Notes under the pieces: generated by a model
Databases searched by the model: none
What the model was told of the DNA's origin: nothing
What the model saw: only the letters and a program-made list of their open reading frames with translations
Position numbers and translations under genes: made by a program
Shown here: positions 26,475 through 33,311 of the stretch, piece after piece
Position numbering within the stretch: position 1 is the stretch's first letter
Layout of the letters: each line of letters opens with the position of its first letter
From: an uncultured Methanomicrobiales archaeon
Lineage (GTDB): Archaea; Halobacteriota; Methanomicrobia; Methanomicrobiales; Methanospirillaceae
Direction: 5' to 3'
Assembly (NCBI GenBank): GCA_903926075.1
Contig: CAIYHQ010000076.1
Coordinates: 1-33,311, forward strand
DNA length: 33,311 nucleotides

Positions 26475-27515
26475 ATGGTAGCCTCCAAATCACCATGTTG
26501 TTCTTGTTCATGTGAAGAGACAATTTACCCCTGCAATTGCGAGTTACATACTGTAGACAGCACAATTACGATTGCAAACCGTTTTGATCATTTTCTCGCC
26601 CGTTGGGGTATAAAACGGATGGCACACCGGGTGGAGCCTGGTCTTTATCAAATCGGATCCCCTTGTATAGACTCTCCGGTATTTGCATCGGCGAATTATA
26701 CATTAAGCTTTGATGCTCTACGTTCTGCACTCGCAGGATTTGATGCGTACATTTTAGTTCTCGATACTAAAGGGATCAATGTCTGGTGTGCTGCAGGAAA
26801 AGGAACATTTGGTACGGATGAACTTGTTCACAGGATTGAAACCACCGGACTAGGAAATATTGTCAAACATCGGAAGATAATTGTTCCACAATTAGGAGCT
26901 CCAGGCATTTCAGCCCTTGAGGTAAATCATCGTTCCGGATTCAGAATTGAATATGGGCCGGTCCGGGCCCGGGACCTGCATGAATATCTCAGAACAGGAA
27001 AGGCTACGTCTGAAATGCGAACGGTAAATTTCTCAATCTATGACCGTATTGTTCTAACACCAATTGAATTAATGCATATTTCACTTTCAGCAATAGTAGT
27101 TGCAATAATCCTCTGGTTCCTTGCGGGCATTGTCGCTTCTCTAGCAGCCATCGTTGCAGTACTTGCAGGGACGGTACTCTTCCCGGTCATCCTGCCATTC
27201 ATCCCCACAAAGGACTTTTCCATGAAGGGTCTCATTCTTGGAATAATAGTTGCGATCCCATTTTCTATTACATTTGCTTCATCCAGGGGTCTGCCAGGGT
27301 GGGTTGCGGTTTTAGGGGCGGTCACACCGCTTCTCATTATACCTGCAGTTATTTCGTATCTCGCTTTGAATTTTACCGGTTCAACCACATTCACTTCCAG
27401 GACCGGGGTGAAAAAAGAGATCTTCAAATATGTCCCAGTCATGGCCGCCATGGCGATTTTTGGATCAGTAATCTGTATATTTCTTGGATTATGTCGAGTT
27501 TTGGGGAGGATCTAA
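26475..27515 (+). CDS. hgcA: Mercury-methylating corrinoid protein HgcA
   Basis: 346 residues. The cap-helix motif NVWCAAGKG holds C105, the proposed lower ligand of the corrinoid cobalt. This motif with the neighbouring LVLDTKGI is diagnostic for HgcA. The soluble corrinoid domain spans about 30-185, and the C-terminal part is a membrane domain of about five helices (roughly 200-345). HgcA passes a methyl group from its corrinoid to Hg(II), with HgcB as electron donor, at the cytoplasmic side of the membrane. The extra N-terminal Cys cluster (CCSCSC, CNC) is notable and might bind metal. The start is ATG after AAGGAGG. The stop overlaps the hgcB start by one base (TAATG). Confidence 0.95.
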   Translation: MVASKSPCCSCSCEETIYPCNCELHTVDSTITIANRFDHFLARWGIKRMAHRVEPGLYQIGSPCIDSPVFASANYTLSFDALRSALAGFDAYILVLDTKGINVWCAAGKGTFGTDELVHRIETTGLGNIVKHRKIIVPQLGAPGISALEVNHRSGFRIEYGPVRARDLHEYLRTGKATSEMRTVNFSIYDRIVLTPIELMHISLSAIVVAIILWFLAGIVASLAAIVAVLAGTVLFPVILPFIPTKDFSMKGLILGIIVAIPFSITFASSRGLPGWVAVLGAVTPLLIIPAVISYLALNFTGSTTFTSRTGVKKEIFKYVPVMAAMAIFGSVICIFLGLCRVLGRI

Positions 27516-27826
27516 TGTTTAATTCATACCTGGAGAATACTCTCCGGTATTACAAGGATAAGTGTATCAACTGTAAACGCTGCACTGAGGTATGCCCACA
27601 CGGTGTGTTTGTCGAAGGAGTTGCCAATGCCGAACTTGTGCACCCGACACGATGTATGGAGTGTGGTGCCTGTGCCCTGAACTGTCCGGTTCAGGCGATT
27701 GAAGTTCAGAGCGGGGTTGGATGTGCCTGGGCTATGATAAATGCCGCACTAAGAGGAAAGGACATGGACAGCGGGGAATGTAGTTGCGGAGGAGATACAG
27801 GATCCTGTTGTGGAGAATTAAAATAA
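27515..27826 (+). CDS. hgcB: Ferredoxin-like HgcB
   Basis: 103 residues, started at the ATG that overlaps the hgcA stop, with GGGGAGG just upstream; a longer frame beginning at 27299 lies inside hgcA and is rejected. Two CxxCxxCxxxC clusters (C17/20/23/27 and C47/50/53/57, the second in CMECGACALNC) bind two [4Fe-4S] clusters. C70 and a terminal CC pair (C98/C99) match the extra conserved Cys residues of HgcB, proposed to bind mercury and hand it to HgcA. Further Cys at 89 and 91 enrich the tail. Translational coupling fits the required stoichiometry with HgcA. Confidence 0.95.
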   Translation: MFNSYLENTLRYYKDKCINCKRCTEVCPHGVFVEGVANAELVHPTRCMECGACALNCPVQAIEVQSGVGCAWAMINAALRGKDMDSGECSCGGDTGSCCGELK

Positions 27827-27848
27827 AATATTCATAATTCGGATTCTT

Positions 27849-28181
27849 TTACCCCTTACCACGAAAATACAAAACTTTACCTACACGCTGGATATGATCG
27901 ATAAGATCTATATTAGTATTTTCCTGGATATGAACCAGGTCAACCACAAATGGCAGGTTTAGATCATCTATTAAGGAATGGAGCCGGAGAATATCTTCTA
28001 TCTTTAGTTCATCTCCATCAAGTGCGATATCAATGTCTGAACCATATCGATGAGAACCCATGGCACGTGAACCAAATAAAACCGCTTCACGAACCCTCGG
28101 GCATGATTCTATTACTGACTTAATCAGTGATATCTGAACATCTGAAAGGCCGGTTTTAGAAGAGTCAACCAGCATCAGCAA
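27849..28181 (-). CDS. MNT-type nucleotidyltransferase antitoxin
   Basis: 110 residues. The minimal nucleotidyltransferase motif GSRAMGSHRYGSDIDI (D49, D51) is complete, with a third acidic residue at D81 in PFVVDLVHI. Such MNT proteins neutralise HEPN toxins, in studied cases by adding AMP to a tyrosine. The gene overlaps its HEPN partner by 17 bases on the same strand. It is convergent with the hgc operon. It appears intact. Confidence 0.85.
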   Translation of the reverse strand: MLMLVDSSKTGLSDVQISLIKSVIESCPRVREAVLFGSRAMGSHRYGSDIDIALDGDELKIEDILRLHSLIDDLNLPFVVDLVHIQENTNIDLIDHIQRVGKVLYFRGKG

Positions 28182-28584
28182 TCTCCTTCATAGTAATTTC
28201 TAACGCCAATAATACCGGAAAATATTTTGTTACAATCTTTTCCAGAATATCATCTGCGGTTTTCTCATCATAGGTATGTGCTGTAATGTTTCTCGCTTCA
28301 AGCATCTCCATCCATGTCTCTCCATCTGATATCAGATTTATTGAAATCGCCTGTCGGATAGCGTCACGAGAACCTCTAATCTCATTATATCCCTGATACA
28401 GGGAGTAGTCTCTCAAAAGATTCCATGAAAGTTCATAGGTAAATTCAAAAGACTTTATTAATCCCTGTTTTTCTATGTTTGAAAGTAATCGTGAATTATA
28501 CAGATTAACCCCTTCGTGAAGTATTGTCAGGGCCTTTTGATAATTCTTAAGACGTTGTATATAGCGGATATCTTCAATCATCAT
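28165..28584 (-). CDS. HEPN-domain protein, HI0074 family
   Basis: 139 residues, all helical. The HI0074-type signature FEFTYELSWNLLRDY is present. The HEPN RNase-type motif is visible as RNITAH (R98 to H103). HEPN proteins are RNases or toxins paired with MNT nucleotidyltransferases, encoded immediately downstream here. HI0074-type members are also called substrate-binding subunits and are not all proven toxic. The start could be either of two adjacent ATGs. This is the one toxin-type gene in the window that looks intact. Confidence 0.85.
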   Translation of the reverse strand: MMIEDIRYIQRLKNYQKALTILHEGVNLYNSRLLSNIEKQGLIKSFEFTYELSWNLLRDYSLYQGYNEIRGSRDAIRQAISINLISDGETWMEMLEARNITAHTYDEKTADDILEKIVTKYFPVLLALEITMKEIADAG

Positions 28585-28682
28585 ATAATCCTCATTTTAT
28601 GAATATATCAGTCTTTCATCCTGACATTAGATATATCTGAATTGTTCAAAAGTTTCTTTGTCTTCCAGACCAACTACTATCC

Positions 28683-29504
28683 ATGAGATGTCGTTTTTTA
28701 CCCTTTTTTCTCTTGCTGCTCTTATCACTGGTGGGCTGCGTAAATGCAGAATTAACAGTGCATTATATTGATGTAGGTCAGGGAGATGCAGAACTCCTCC
28801 AGTCAGGTGGTCACAACATGCTTATAGATGCCGGACCTGCAAGTGCGAGCAGCAAATTGGTCTTTTATCTGAAAAATGCAGGTGTAAAATCCCTTGATGT
28901 GGTTGTTGCAACTCATCCACACGAGGATCATATTGGTGGGATGATGGCTGTTCTCAATGCCTTTCCCGTGAAATTGTATATAGACAATGGAGAGAAAACC
29001 ACCACACCAACCTACAAAAACCTGATGAAGAAACTTGTCAGTGCAAATATACCTTATACCGTAGTTAAAACCGGGGCAACAATACCCTTTGTAAATAGAA
29101 TATCAATTCAAGTTGACAATCCGGGTTCGCTGACTGGTGATCTGAATGCAGATTCAATCGTTCTGAAAGTAACAGATAATGCAGAAAAATTTCTTTTCAT
29201 GGGTGATGCTGCAGATGGAACCGGAGACCTGTCAGCTCAGGTCCTCAAGGTAACACACCATGGATCCAACTCAGGAACGTCTAAGTCATTTCTAAATAAA
29301 GTTAATCCGGAAATTGCAATTATCGAGGTTGGATCTGGAAATGACTGGGGACATCCTACAAAGACGACGCTTAAGACACTTCAATCAAAAGGGGTTAAAA
29401 TTTATAGGACAGACTTGAATGGTAATATAGTTGTGAGAAGTAATGGCAATTCGTACACGGACTTAACTACAGTGGGTGGTGTAAATACCCAAACAAACAA
29501 ATAA
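28683..29504 (+). CDS. Secreted ComEC-type metallo-beta-lactamase-fold hydrolase
   Basis: 273 residues. A signal peptide with a lipobox (LSLVGC, C19) indicates export and lipid anchoring on the cell surface. The metal site is HxHxDH in THPHEDHIGG (H78, H80, D82, H83), with further ligands in FMGDAADG and VTHHGSNSG. YIDVGQGDAELLQ is the hallmark of the ComEC/Rec2 hydrolase group, thought to degrade one strand of DNA or other phosphodiesters. No membrane channel domain is attached. The DUF3006 gene follows on the same strand after about 110 bases, a common pairing. Confidence 0.87.
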   Translation: MRCRFLPFFLLLLLSLVGCVNAELTVHYIDVGQGDAELLQSGGHNMLIDAGPASASSKLVFYLKNAGVKSLDVVVATHPHEDHIGGMMAVLNAFPVKLYIDNGEKTTTPTYKNLMKKLVSANIPYTVVKTGATIPFVNRISIQVDNPGSLTGDLNADSIVLKVTDNAEKFLFMGDAADGTGDLSAQVLKVTHHGSNSGTSKSFLNKVNPEIAIIEVGSGNDWGHPTKTTLKTLQSKGVKIYRTDLNGNIVVRSNGNSYTDLTTVGGVNTQTNK

Positions 29505-29615
29505 ATTCGATGATAAAAAGAGAAATTATTTTGGTTAATCGAAATACTATAGAATAACCAACCATGTATACAAACATCTCAGAAAATTTTTAATGTTTTA
29601 TAGGAATTGAGTCAA

Positions 29616-29828
29616 ATGATACGAGCGGCAGTGGATAGAATTGAAGGTGAATGGCTGATATTAGTTCCAGACAATGGACCCGTCTTTCAGGTTCCGGTTT
29701 CTGTTTTTTCAGGATTCAAAGATGGTGATATTGTTTCTATTTCAGTCACTCGTGATGAAAATGGAGAGAAAGAAGTAAAAAAGGAAATCGATGAGATCAG
29801 AAGAGGTTTGAACCGGGTTACTCTATGA
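29616..29828 (+). CDS. DUF3006 small protein
   Basis: 70 residues from the ATG; a TTG three codons earlier is possible but AGGA is better spaced for the ATG. The pattern RAAVDRIEGEWLILVPDNG, then VPVSVF, GDIVSISVTRDE and a charged helix is that of DUF3006, a small beta-barrel-like family found beside ComEC-type hydrolases. The function is unknown. The end overlaps the convergent gene by six bases. Confidence 0.72.
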   Translation: MIRAAVDRIEGEWLILVPDNGPVFQVPVSVFSGFKDGDIVSISVTRDENGEKEVKKEIDEIRRGLNRVTL

Positions 29829-30680
29829 TGTATAAACACACCATTTCACAACCGGACATTCCCGGGCCATTGGACAATTGCCAGATTCCTTTTCCAGGTT
29901 TGTACATCCGTATTTAGAAAGAAGGCATAGTGGTTCATGAATATCAAGAGCGAGCATCTCTTTTCCGTTTATAACATGTCCTTTTACTCCTAATTCCCAT
30001 ACCCTTCGTATTTCTGGAAAAATCCCATCAAGTTCCAGATGTTCACTTTTAATAACTCCAAGGCTGACTGAAGCCCTTGCAAAATGGATGTCAACAGGTA
30101 TTGGGACTTTATCCAGGTCCTGAATTGAAGACAAATTTGCATTGTCCCTTAACATGCGGAGCCATAGAGGTCCTATTTTAGAGTTGCGAAGAGAGGGGAA
30201 ATCATCTTTTCTCTTATGCTTATCACCTCGAAGACGTAAGAGAATTACAGGAGCTGAATAATCACAGGACTCTAAAAAATTCCTTGGATCTCCTTTCCAC
30301 TTCCTGATTAATGATTCGGAAATTCTCACCCAGATCTTAGGGTCTTCATTAACCTTTTTTGATAATCCGGTTCTTTGCATGTCTTCCTGTATTTTTTCAA
30401 ATGGGGTGCTATTGAGAAGTGAGGGGTCAAAGAGATAGCAGGTCTCATCGGTTTCATAAACTTTTCGTGCAGTATCCCAAAGTGTATTTGCGTCCCTTTG
30501 ATAATCGATTGAAACCGTAAACGTTAAAAAAAGTATATGCTGAATTGATCCACGCCGTACACCGCGGGGAAGCCTATCTTGCGGTATCGATTTCCTTCCA
30601 AATATTCCATTAGTAATGAACTCTGAATACAGGATTGGAGCAATAATATGGGCTCGATCAACATCTATGGTTATTCTCAT
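29823..30680 (-). CDS. Possible HhH-GPD DNA-glycosylase-like protein with Cys cluster
   Basis: 285 residues. The segment NSKIGPLWLRMLRDNANLS followed by VPIPVDIHFARASVSLG resembles the helix-hairpin-helix plus the catalytic Asp region (PVDxHxxR) of base-excision glycosylases. Four Cys near the end (spacing C-x9-C-x5-C-x5-C) could hold an [4Fe-4S] cluster; EndoIII uses C-x6-C-x2-C-x5-C. The N-terminal 150 residues (RITIDVDRAHIIAPILYSEF) are not recognised. If correct it would act in DNA repair or on a modified base or nucleoside. The call is tentative, since the HhH match is partial. The nearest genes give no functional hint. Confidence 0.5.
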   Translation of the reverse strand: MRITIDVDRAHIIAPILYSEFITNGIFGRKSIPQDRLPRGVRRGSIQHILFLTFTVSIDYQRDANTLWDTARKVYETDETCYLFDPSLLNSTPFEKIQEDMQRTGLSKKVNEDPKIWVRISESLIRKWKGDPRNFLESCDYSAPVILLRLRGDKHKRKDDFPSLRNSKIGPLWLRMLRDNANLSSIQDLDKVPIPVDIHFARASVSLGVIKSEHLELDGIFPEIRRVWELGVKGHVINGKEMLALDIHEPLCLLSKYGCTNLEKESGNCPMARECPVVKWCVYTS

Positions 30681-30930
30681 TTTATGAAGTTCTCCAATAA
30701 TATTGAGATTATGTTTATTTCAATTGGACTTCTATTAGCATATGAGGTTGTGGCAGTTAATATCGGGATTCTGCTGTTAATTTGTTTTCCCAACCATTAC
30801 TGATTTACTCATGTGTCATTATCATGGCGATGGATCTTGAGGATGTTTGTTTGATCCCATCATTTTTATTGTGAGTGAACCGTAAAATCGATTAGAGTAT
30901 AATTACTATAATATTAGTAACGCAGGTAAT

Positions 30931-30939
30931 CAGAGGGTT
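30931..30939. repeat. Target-site duplication of IS, left
   Basis: CAGAGGGTT, a perfect copy of 32396-32404, directly outside the left inverted repeat. Confidence 0.8.
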
Positions 30940-31083
30940 GCGTATGAGCCTGTCCAACGAGCGTATTAGCTTAAAAAGATATCTTATTTTTCTGGATTCA
31001 AGTATAATTTGAGTTTAATATCGCAAAATCTCTATTTTTCAGTAACATTTCGGTACTTTAATATACTTTGAAAACGCCCAAAT

Positions 31084-32178
31084 ATGGTCTCATTTGAAAA
31101 AGAGCCATATTCAGAGGTTTTTAATGAAAGTAACTCTGATGGACTATCTATCTGCAGATTACTTCACGAAACTGACTTTTACTCTGTTGTGAAGCACATT
31201 GAGACGAAATGTTATACTTCCGATTCAAGTCACTTTCGTTATTCACCTGAATTCATGGTAAAACTGGTAGTATTAAGAGCATTTCGAGGTCAATCGTTTC
31301 GGAAAACGATAGCCTCCCTGACTACTAAAGATTGTAAGCTTCTTTCGGCACCGAAGAGAAATGGACATTATCTCATCCCATCTCCCTCAACTCTTCACCA
31401 TTTTATGAGGTACCGGTTAGATGAGAAGTTTTTTGAAGAAATCATTCGCATTGCTGGTGCTCAGCTAGCGCGATTATCGGGTGAAAAAGATGGAATTATT
31501 GATTCGACCCCTCTGGAAGCATCAAGATATGATCGCTATGCCGATTTTAATACTCATTACAATTGCAAAATGTACAAAGGGCATATTTTTCATCTTGGTA
31601 ATTACCCCATTGCTCTGGTCTTTTCTGATGGAAATGACCACGATTCTACAAAAGTGTCTGATCTCCTAAATAGGATTTCTGGAATACCTTTGAAGTTTTC
31701 AAATCTTTTTGCTGATGGAGGGTATGATTCGTTTCAGATTCATGCAGATATCTTTTATCATCTTAGAGTAATTCCTACAATCTGTGTCCGTGAAAATGCG
31801 GTAATACAAGATGAGGGAACTGAAAAAAGAATCAACCATTGGGTAAACAAACTCTGGCGAAATGGAGGATCCATTAAAGCTAAAATTAATGAAAAGTTGC
31901 GGTTTCTTTACGAAAATGGAAGAACTGAAACTGTTGGGATGTATCTCAGAAATCAGTCAATGATGGATCCTCATTTCGAAATGAGGTATGGAAGGAGAGG
32001 AGATTGTGAGACGACACATTCTCATATGAAGTCAATTCTCAAATTTGATGTCAAAAATATCAGAAATACATCAAAGAAATTTTATATTCTCGTTAATTTC
32101 TTCGCCTATCAAATCCTTCTCCTTGGGCATCTCCAAAATGGAATTTTGCCAGTTCAGCAGTTTGCCCTTTATTATTGA
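31084..32178 (+). CDS. IS4/IS5-like DDE transposase
   Basis: 364 residues, apparently complete. The DDE triad can be placed as D in IIDSTPLEASRYDRY, D in LFADGGYDSF and E in RRGDCETTHSHMKSI. A DNA-binding N-terminus (RYSPEFMVKLVVLRAFRGQS) precedes it. It catalyses cut-and-paste movement of the surrounding element. The family assignment is by motif; a 9-bp target duplication fits IS4-group elements. The ATG at 31084 is about 145 bases inside the left end. Confidence 0.87.
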   Translation: MVSFEKEPYSEVFNESNSDGLSICRLLHETDFYSVVKHIETKCYTSDSSHFRYSPEFMVKLVVLRAFRGQSFRKTIASLTTKDCKLLSAPKRNGHYLIPSPSTLHHFMRYRLDEKFFEEIIRIAGAQLARLSGEKDGIIDSTPLEASRYDRYADFNTHYNCKMYKGHIFHLGNYPIALVFSDGNDHDSTKVSDLLNRISGIPLKFSNLFADGGYDSFQIHADIFYHLRVIPTICVRENAVIQDEGTEKRINHWVNKLWRNGGSIKAKINEKLRFLYENGRTETVGMYLRNQSMMDPHFEMRYGRRGDCETTHSHMKSILKFDVKNIRNTSKKFYILVNFFAYQILLLGHLQNGILPVQQFALYY

Positions 32179-32352
32179 ATAACCTCACAATAAAAAAGTG
32201 AGGATGATATATAGCGGATGCTAAAGTTTTTTTAGTCAAAATAGAGCAATTTTGATAATTGATAACAAATTAAAATAATCGATTTGATTAGTTGCGCGAC
32301 ACTTTCCTAATATTCATTCTAAATTTTGGATATTGAATGTTTACAATATTGG

Positions 32353-32386
32353 CCTGTCCAATCAATGAGGTACCTGATTGGACAGG
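32353..32386. repeat. 12-bp perfect hairpin at IS right end
   Basis: CCTGTCCAATCA and TGATTGGACAGG pair perfectly around a 10-base loop, and the right arm overlaps the right inverted repeat. It could act as a terminator, a transposase-binding site, or protection against readthrough transcription. Confidence 0.7.
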
Positions 32387-32395
32387 CTCGTATAA

Positions 32396-32404
32396 CAGAG
32401 GGTT
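32396..32404. repeat. Target-site duplication of IS, right
   Basis: CAGAGGGTT, matching 30931-30939. GAGGG in this copy lies where the ribosome binding site of hicA is expected. Confidence 0.8.
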
Positions 32405-32408
32405 TATC

Positions 32409-32597
32409 CTGAAAGTCCGGGAAATAATTAAGACGATAGAATAAGATTGTTGGTACATGGTTGTAATGAAAGGAAGTCATAGACAGTACGAGCATCCGGA
32501 AAAATCAGGGCGGATTACCATAGCGGGTCATCACGGGGATGATCTCTCACCTGGAACGCTTCACAGCATTTGTAAGCAGGCTCATATGGAAAGGTGA
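32409..32597 (+). pseudogene. hicA: HicA toxin gene with CTG start and in-frame stop
   Basis: Read from CTG at 32409, the frame gives KVREIIKTIE, a TAA at 32442-32444, then DCWYMVVMKGSHRQYEHP, GRITIAGHHGDDLSPGTL and HSICKQA. These are the parts of HicA in order, including the catalytic His in GSHRQY. HicA is a small double-stranded-RNA-binding-fold mRNA endonuclease. The stop and the non-standard start mean full-length toxin is not made; a 46-residue product from the ATG at 32457 would lack the first helix. The IS inserted just upstream. The end overlaps hicB by four bases. Confidence 0.78.
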
Positions 32598-32818
32598 AAC
32601 AATTGCACAGGTTCCTTATTGTGATCGAGAAAGCTGGGCGCAATTACTCAGCATATTCCCCCGATCTTCCGGGATGTGTCGCAACAGGAGCAACCCGGGA
32701 GGATGCAGAGACGATGATGCATGAGGCAATTGAGCTCCATGTTCATGGACTCGTCGAAGATGGGTTGCCGATCCCAAGATCTCATTCATCAGCCTTGTAT
32801 GTAGCTGTACAAGAATGA
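32594..32818 (+). CDS. hicB: HicB antitoxin
   Basis: 74 residues. FLIVIEKAGRNYSAYSPDLPGCVATGATREDAETMMHEAIELH has the order of the HicB partial RNase-H fold. The short form lacks a clear C-terminal DNA-binding domain. HicB neutralises HicA by direct binding. The start is GTG at 32594 with GGAAAGG upstream, overlapping the hicA stop. It is intact although its toxin gene is broken. Confidence 0.83.
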   Translation: MKQLHRFLIVIEKAGRNYSAYSPDLPGCVATGATREDAETMMHEAIELHVHGLVEDGLPIPRSHSSALYVAVQE

Positions 32819-32876
32819 TATAGCAATTATCGATGATGACCAAAGATTTTAAGAATAAAGGTAACTATTCAGCCCT

Positions 32877-33311
32877 TTAAGTACATACTTTCAAAGGGGT
32901 CTGTTCAGTTAATTTATTAGATAGCAACTTACATTTTGTAATCCATGGATTTTTTTCAAAAGCACCAATAATAGCCTCAATAACATTTACGTCATTTTTT
33001 CTTACAGTTGATATGTAACTACGGATCAGAGCTACCGCTTCCGCAGTAAAATAGTCTCTAAATCCGCCAGATATCTTCATTTTGACCTTCACCATCCTGA
33101 TATCTCTTTCGGCAAGATTGTTATCAAATGGAACCAAAGGATCATCAATAAACCGCAAAACTTCGCACTTCCAAGTTTCCAATCTTTCCAGCAAATTTCT
33201 CGTAAACGTCTTTTTTATTCTTCCTCTCTTTGCTGAACGTATTATCGGTGGTGGGTTCTCATTTAAACCAGTTTGAATCAATTCACCATATCGTTTTTTT
33301 ACATTATCAAC
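32877..33311 (-). CDS. IS66 transposase, C-terminal part, runs off right edge
   Basis: 145 residues are visible; the frame remains open at base 33311, so the gene starts outside. RGRIKKTFTRNLLERLETW, FIDDPLVPFDNNLAERDIRM, VKVKMKISGGFRDYF and IRSYISTVRKNDVNVIEAI are the conserved C-terminal part of DDE_Tnp_IS66, including the last catalytic Glu in NNLAERD. The usual stop region is present. Whether the whole copy is functional cannot be judged from here. Confidence 0.88.
   Translation of the reverse strand, partial: VDNVKKRYGELIQTGLNENPPPIIRSAKRGRIKKTFTRNLLERLETWKCEVLRFIDDPLVPFDNNLAERDIRMVKVKMKISGGFRDYFTAEAVALIRSYISTVRKNDVNVIEAIIGAFEKNPWITKCKLLSNKLTEQTPLKVCT

Larger units (their letters stand above)
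30940..32395 (+). mobile_element. Complete insertion sequence, 1456 bp, DDE type
   Basis: The element carries one intact transposase gene and 18-bp imperfect terminal inverted repeats (14 of 18 matching; inner 12 perfect, GAGCCTGTCCAA at 30946-30957 and its complement at 32378-32389). A perfect 9-bp duplication, CAGAGGGTT, flanks it. All parts look intact, so the insertion may be recent. It sits 13 bases upstream of the hicA reading frame. Confidence 0.85.

Noticed and set aside
27038-27451. 137-residue minus-strand frame inside hgcA
   Set aside because: It is the antisense shadow of the HgcA membrane domain.
27299-27514. N-terminal extension of the HgcB frame by about 72 codons
   Set aside because: It lies inside hgcA, has no HgcB-like sequence, and a well-placed ATG with GGGGAGG exists at 27515.

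Overview
The window looks like a chromosome segment of a methanogenic archaeon, most likely Methanomicrobiales and possibly near Methanospirillum or Methanoregula. The grounds are an hgcA/hgcB pair with its small AbrB-like companion, archaeal-style TATA-like promoter sequences, a histidine-kinase fragment of the type common in that order, HEPN/MNT and HicAB modules, and a high load of insertion-sequence debris. The taxon is an inference; no rRNA or tRNA gene was seen.

Region 1 (1-12808, + strand) is a tightly packed AT-rich operon: a very large WD40-repeat protein cut by the left edge, a 1621-residue DExH helicase with zinc-binding Cys pairs and a C-terminal DUF1998 domain, a 638-residue SF2 helicase, and a UvrD/PcrA-like SF1 helicase. 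Three different helicases with a WD40 scaffold suggest an anti-mobile-element or DNA-processing system. It shares a DUF1998 helicase with Druantia, DISARM and MrfA, but I could not match the whole set to a system I know.

Region 2 (12809-18800) is a rearranged patch. A small membrane-protein gene is split by a shift at a run of eight T. A VWA-domain gene follows, and both genes carry the same 19-bp promoter-like element at exactly the same distance from their starts. An unknown 241-residue protein comes next. Around these lie duplicated fragments of the VWA gene, the 241-residue gene and a histidine kinase, a YgiT zinc-finger antitoxin with a shortened DUF4258 toxin, and broken IS4/IS1634-like and IS66 transposases.

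Region 3 (18815-24836) is the most unusual part. A minus-strand operon encodes a GrpE-like protein with a long coiled coil, an Hsp70 whose helical lid is replaced by a ubiquitin-like beta-grasp domain, and a protein with three J-like segments that all lack HPD. A class II glutamine amidotransferase lies upstream on the same strand, and a paralogue is divergently placed beyond an internally deleted PIN gene. A 30-bp element found just upstream of the GrpE-like gene is also found just upstream of the 241-residue gene in region 2, which suggests shared control.

Region 4 (24837-30680) holds an orphan antitoxin, the mercury-methylation genes (AbrB-like companion, hgcA, hgcB), a HEPN/MNT toxin-antitoxin pair, a secreted ComEC-type metallo-hydrolase with a DUF3006 protein, and a possible HhH-GPD protein with a Cys cluster.

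Region 5 (30681-33311) holds a complete insertion sequence with a perfect 9-bp target duplication. It sits directly in front of a hicA toxin gene that is itself broken, followed by an intact hicB and the 3' part of an IS66 transposase running off the right edge. Across the window, toxins are repeatedly broken while the cognate antitoxins stay open.
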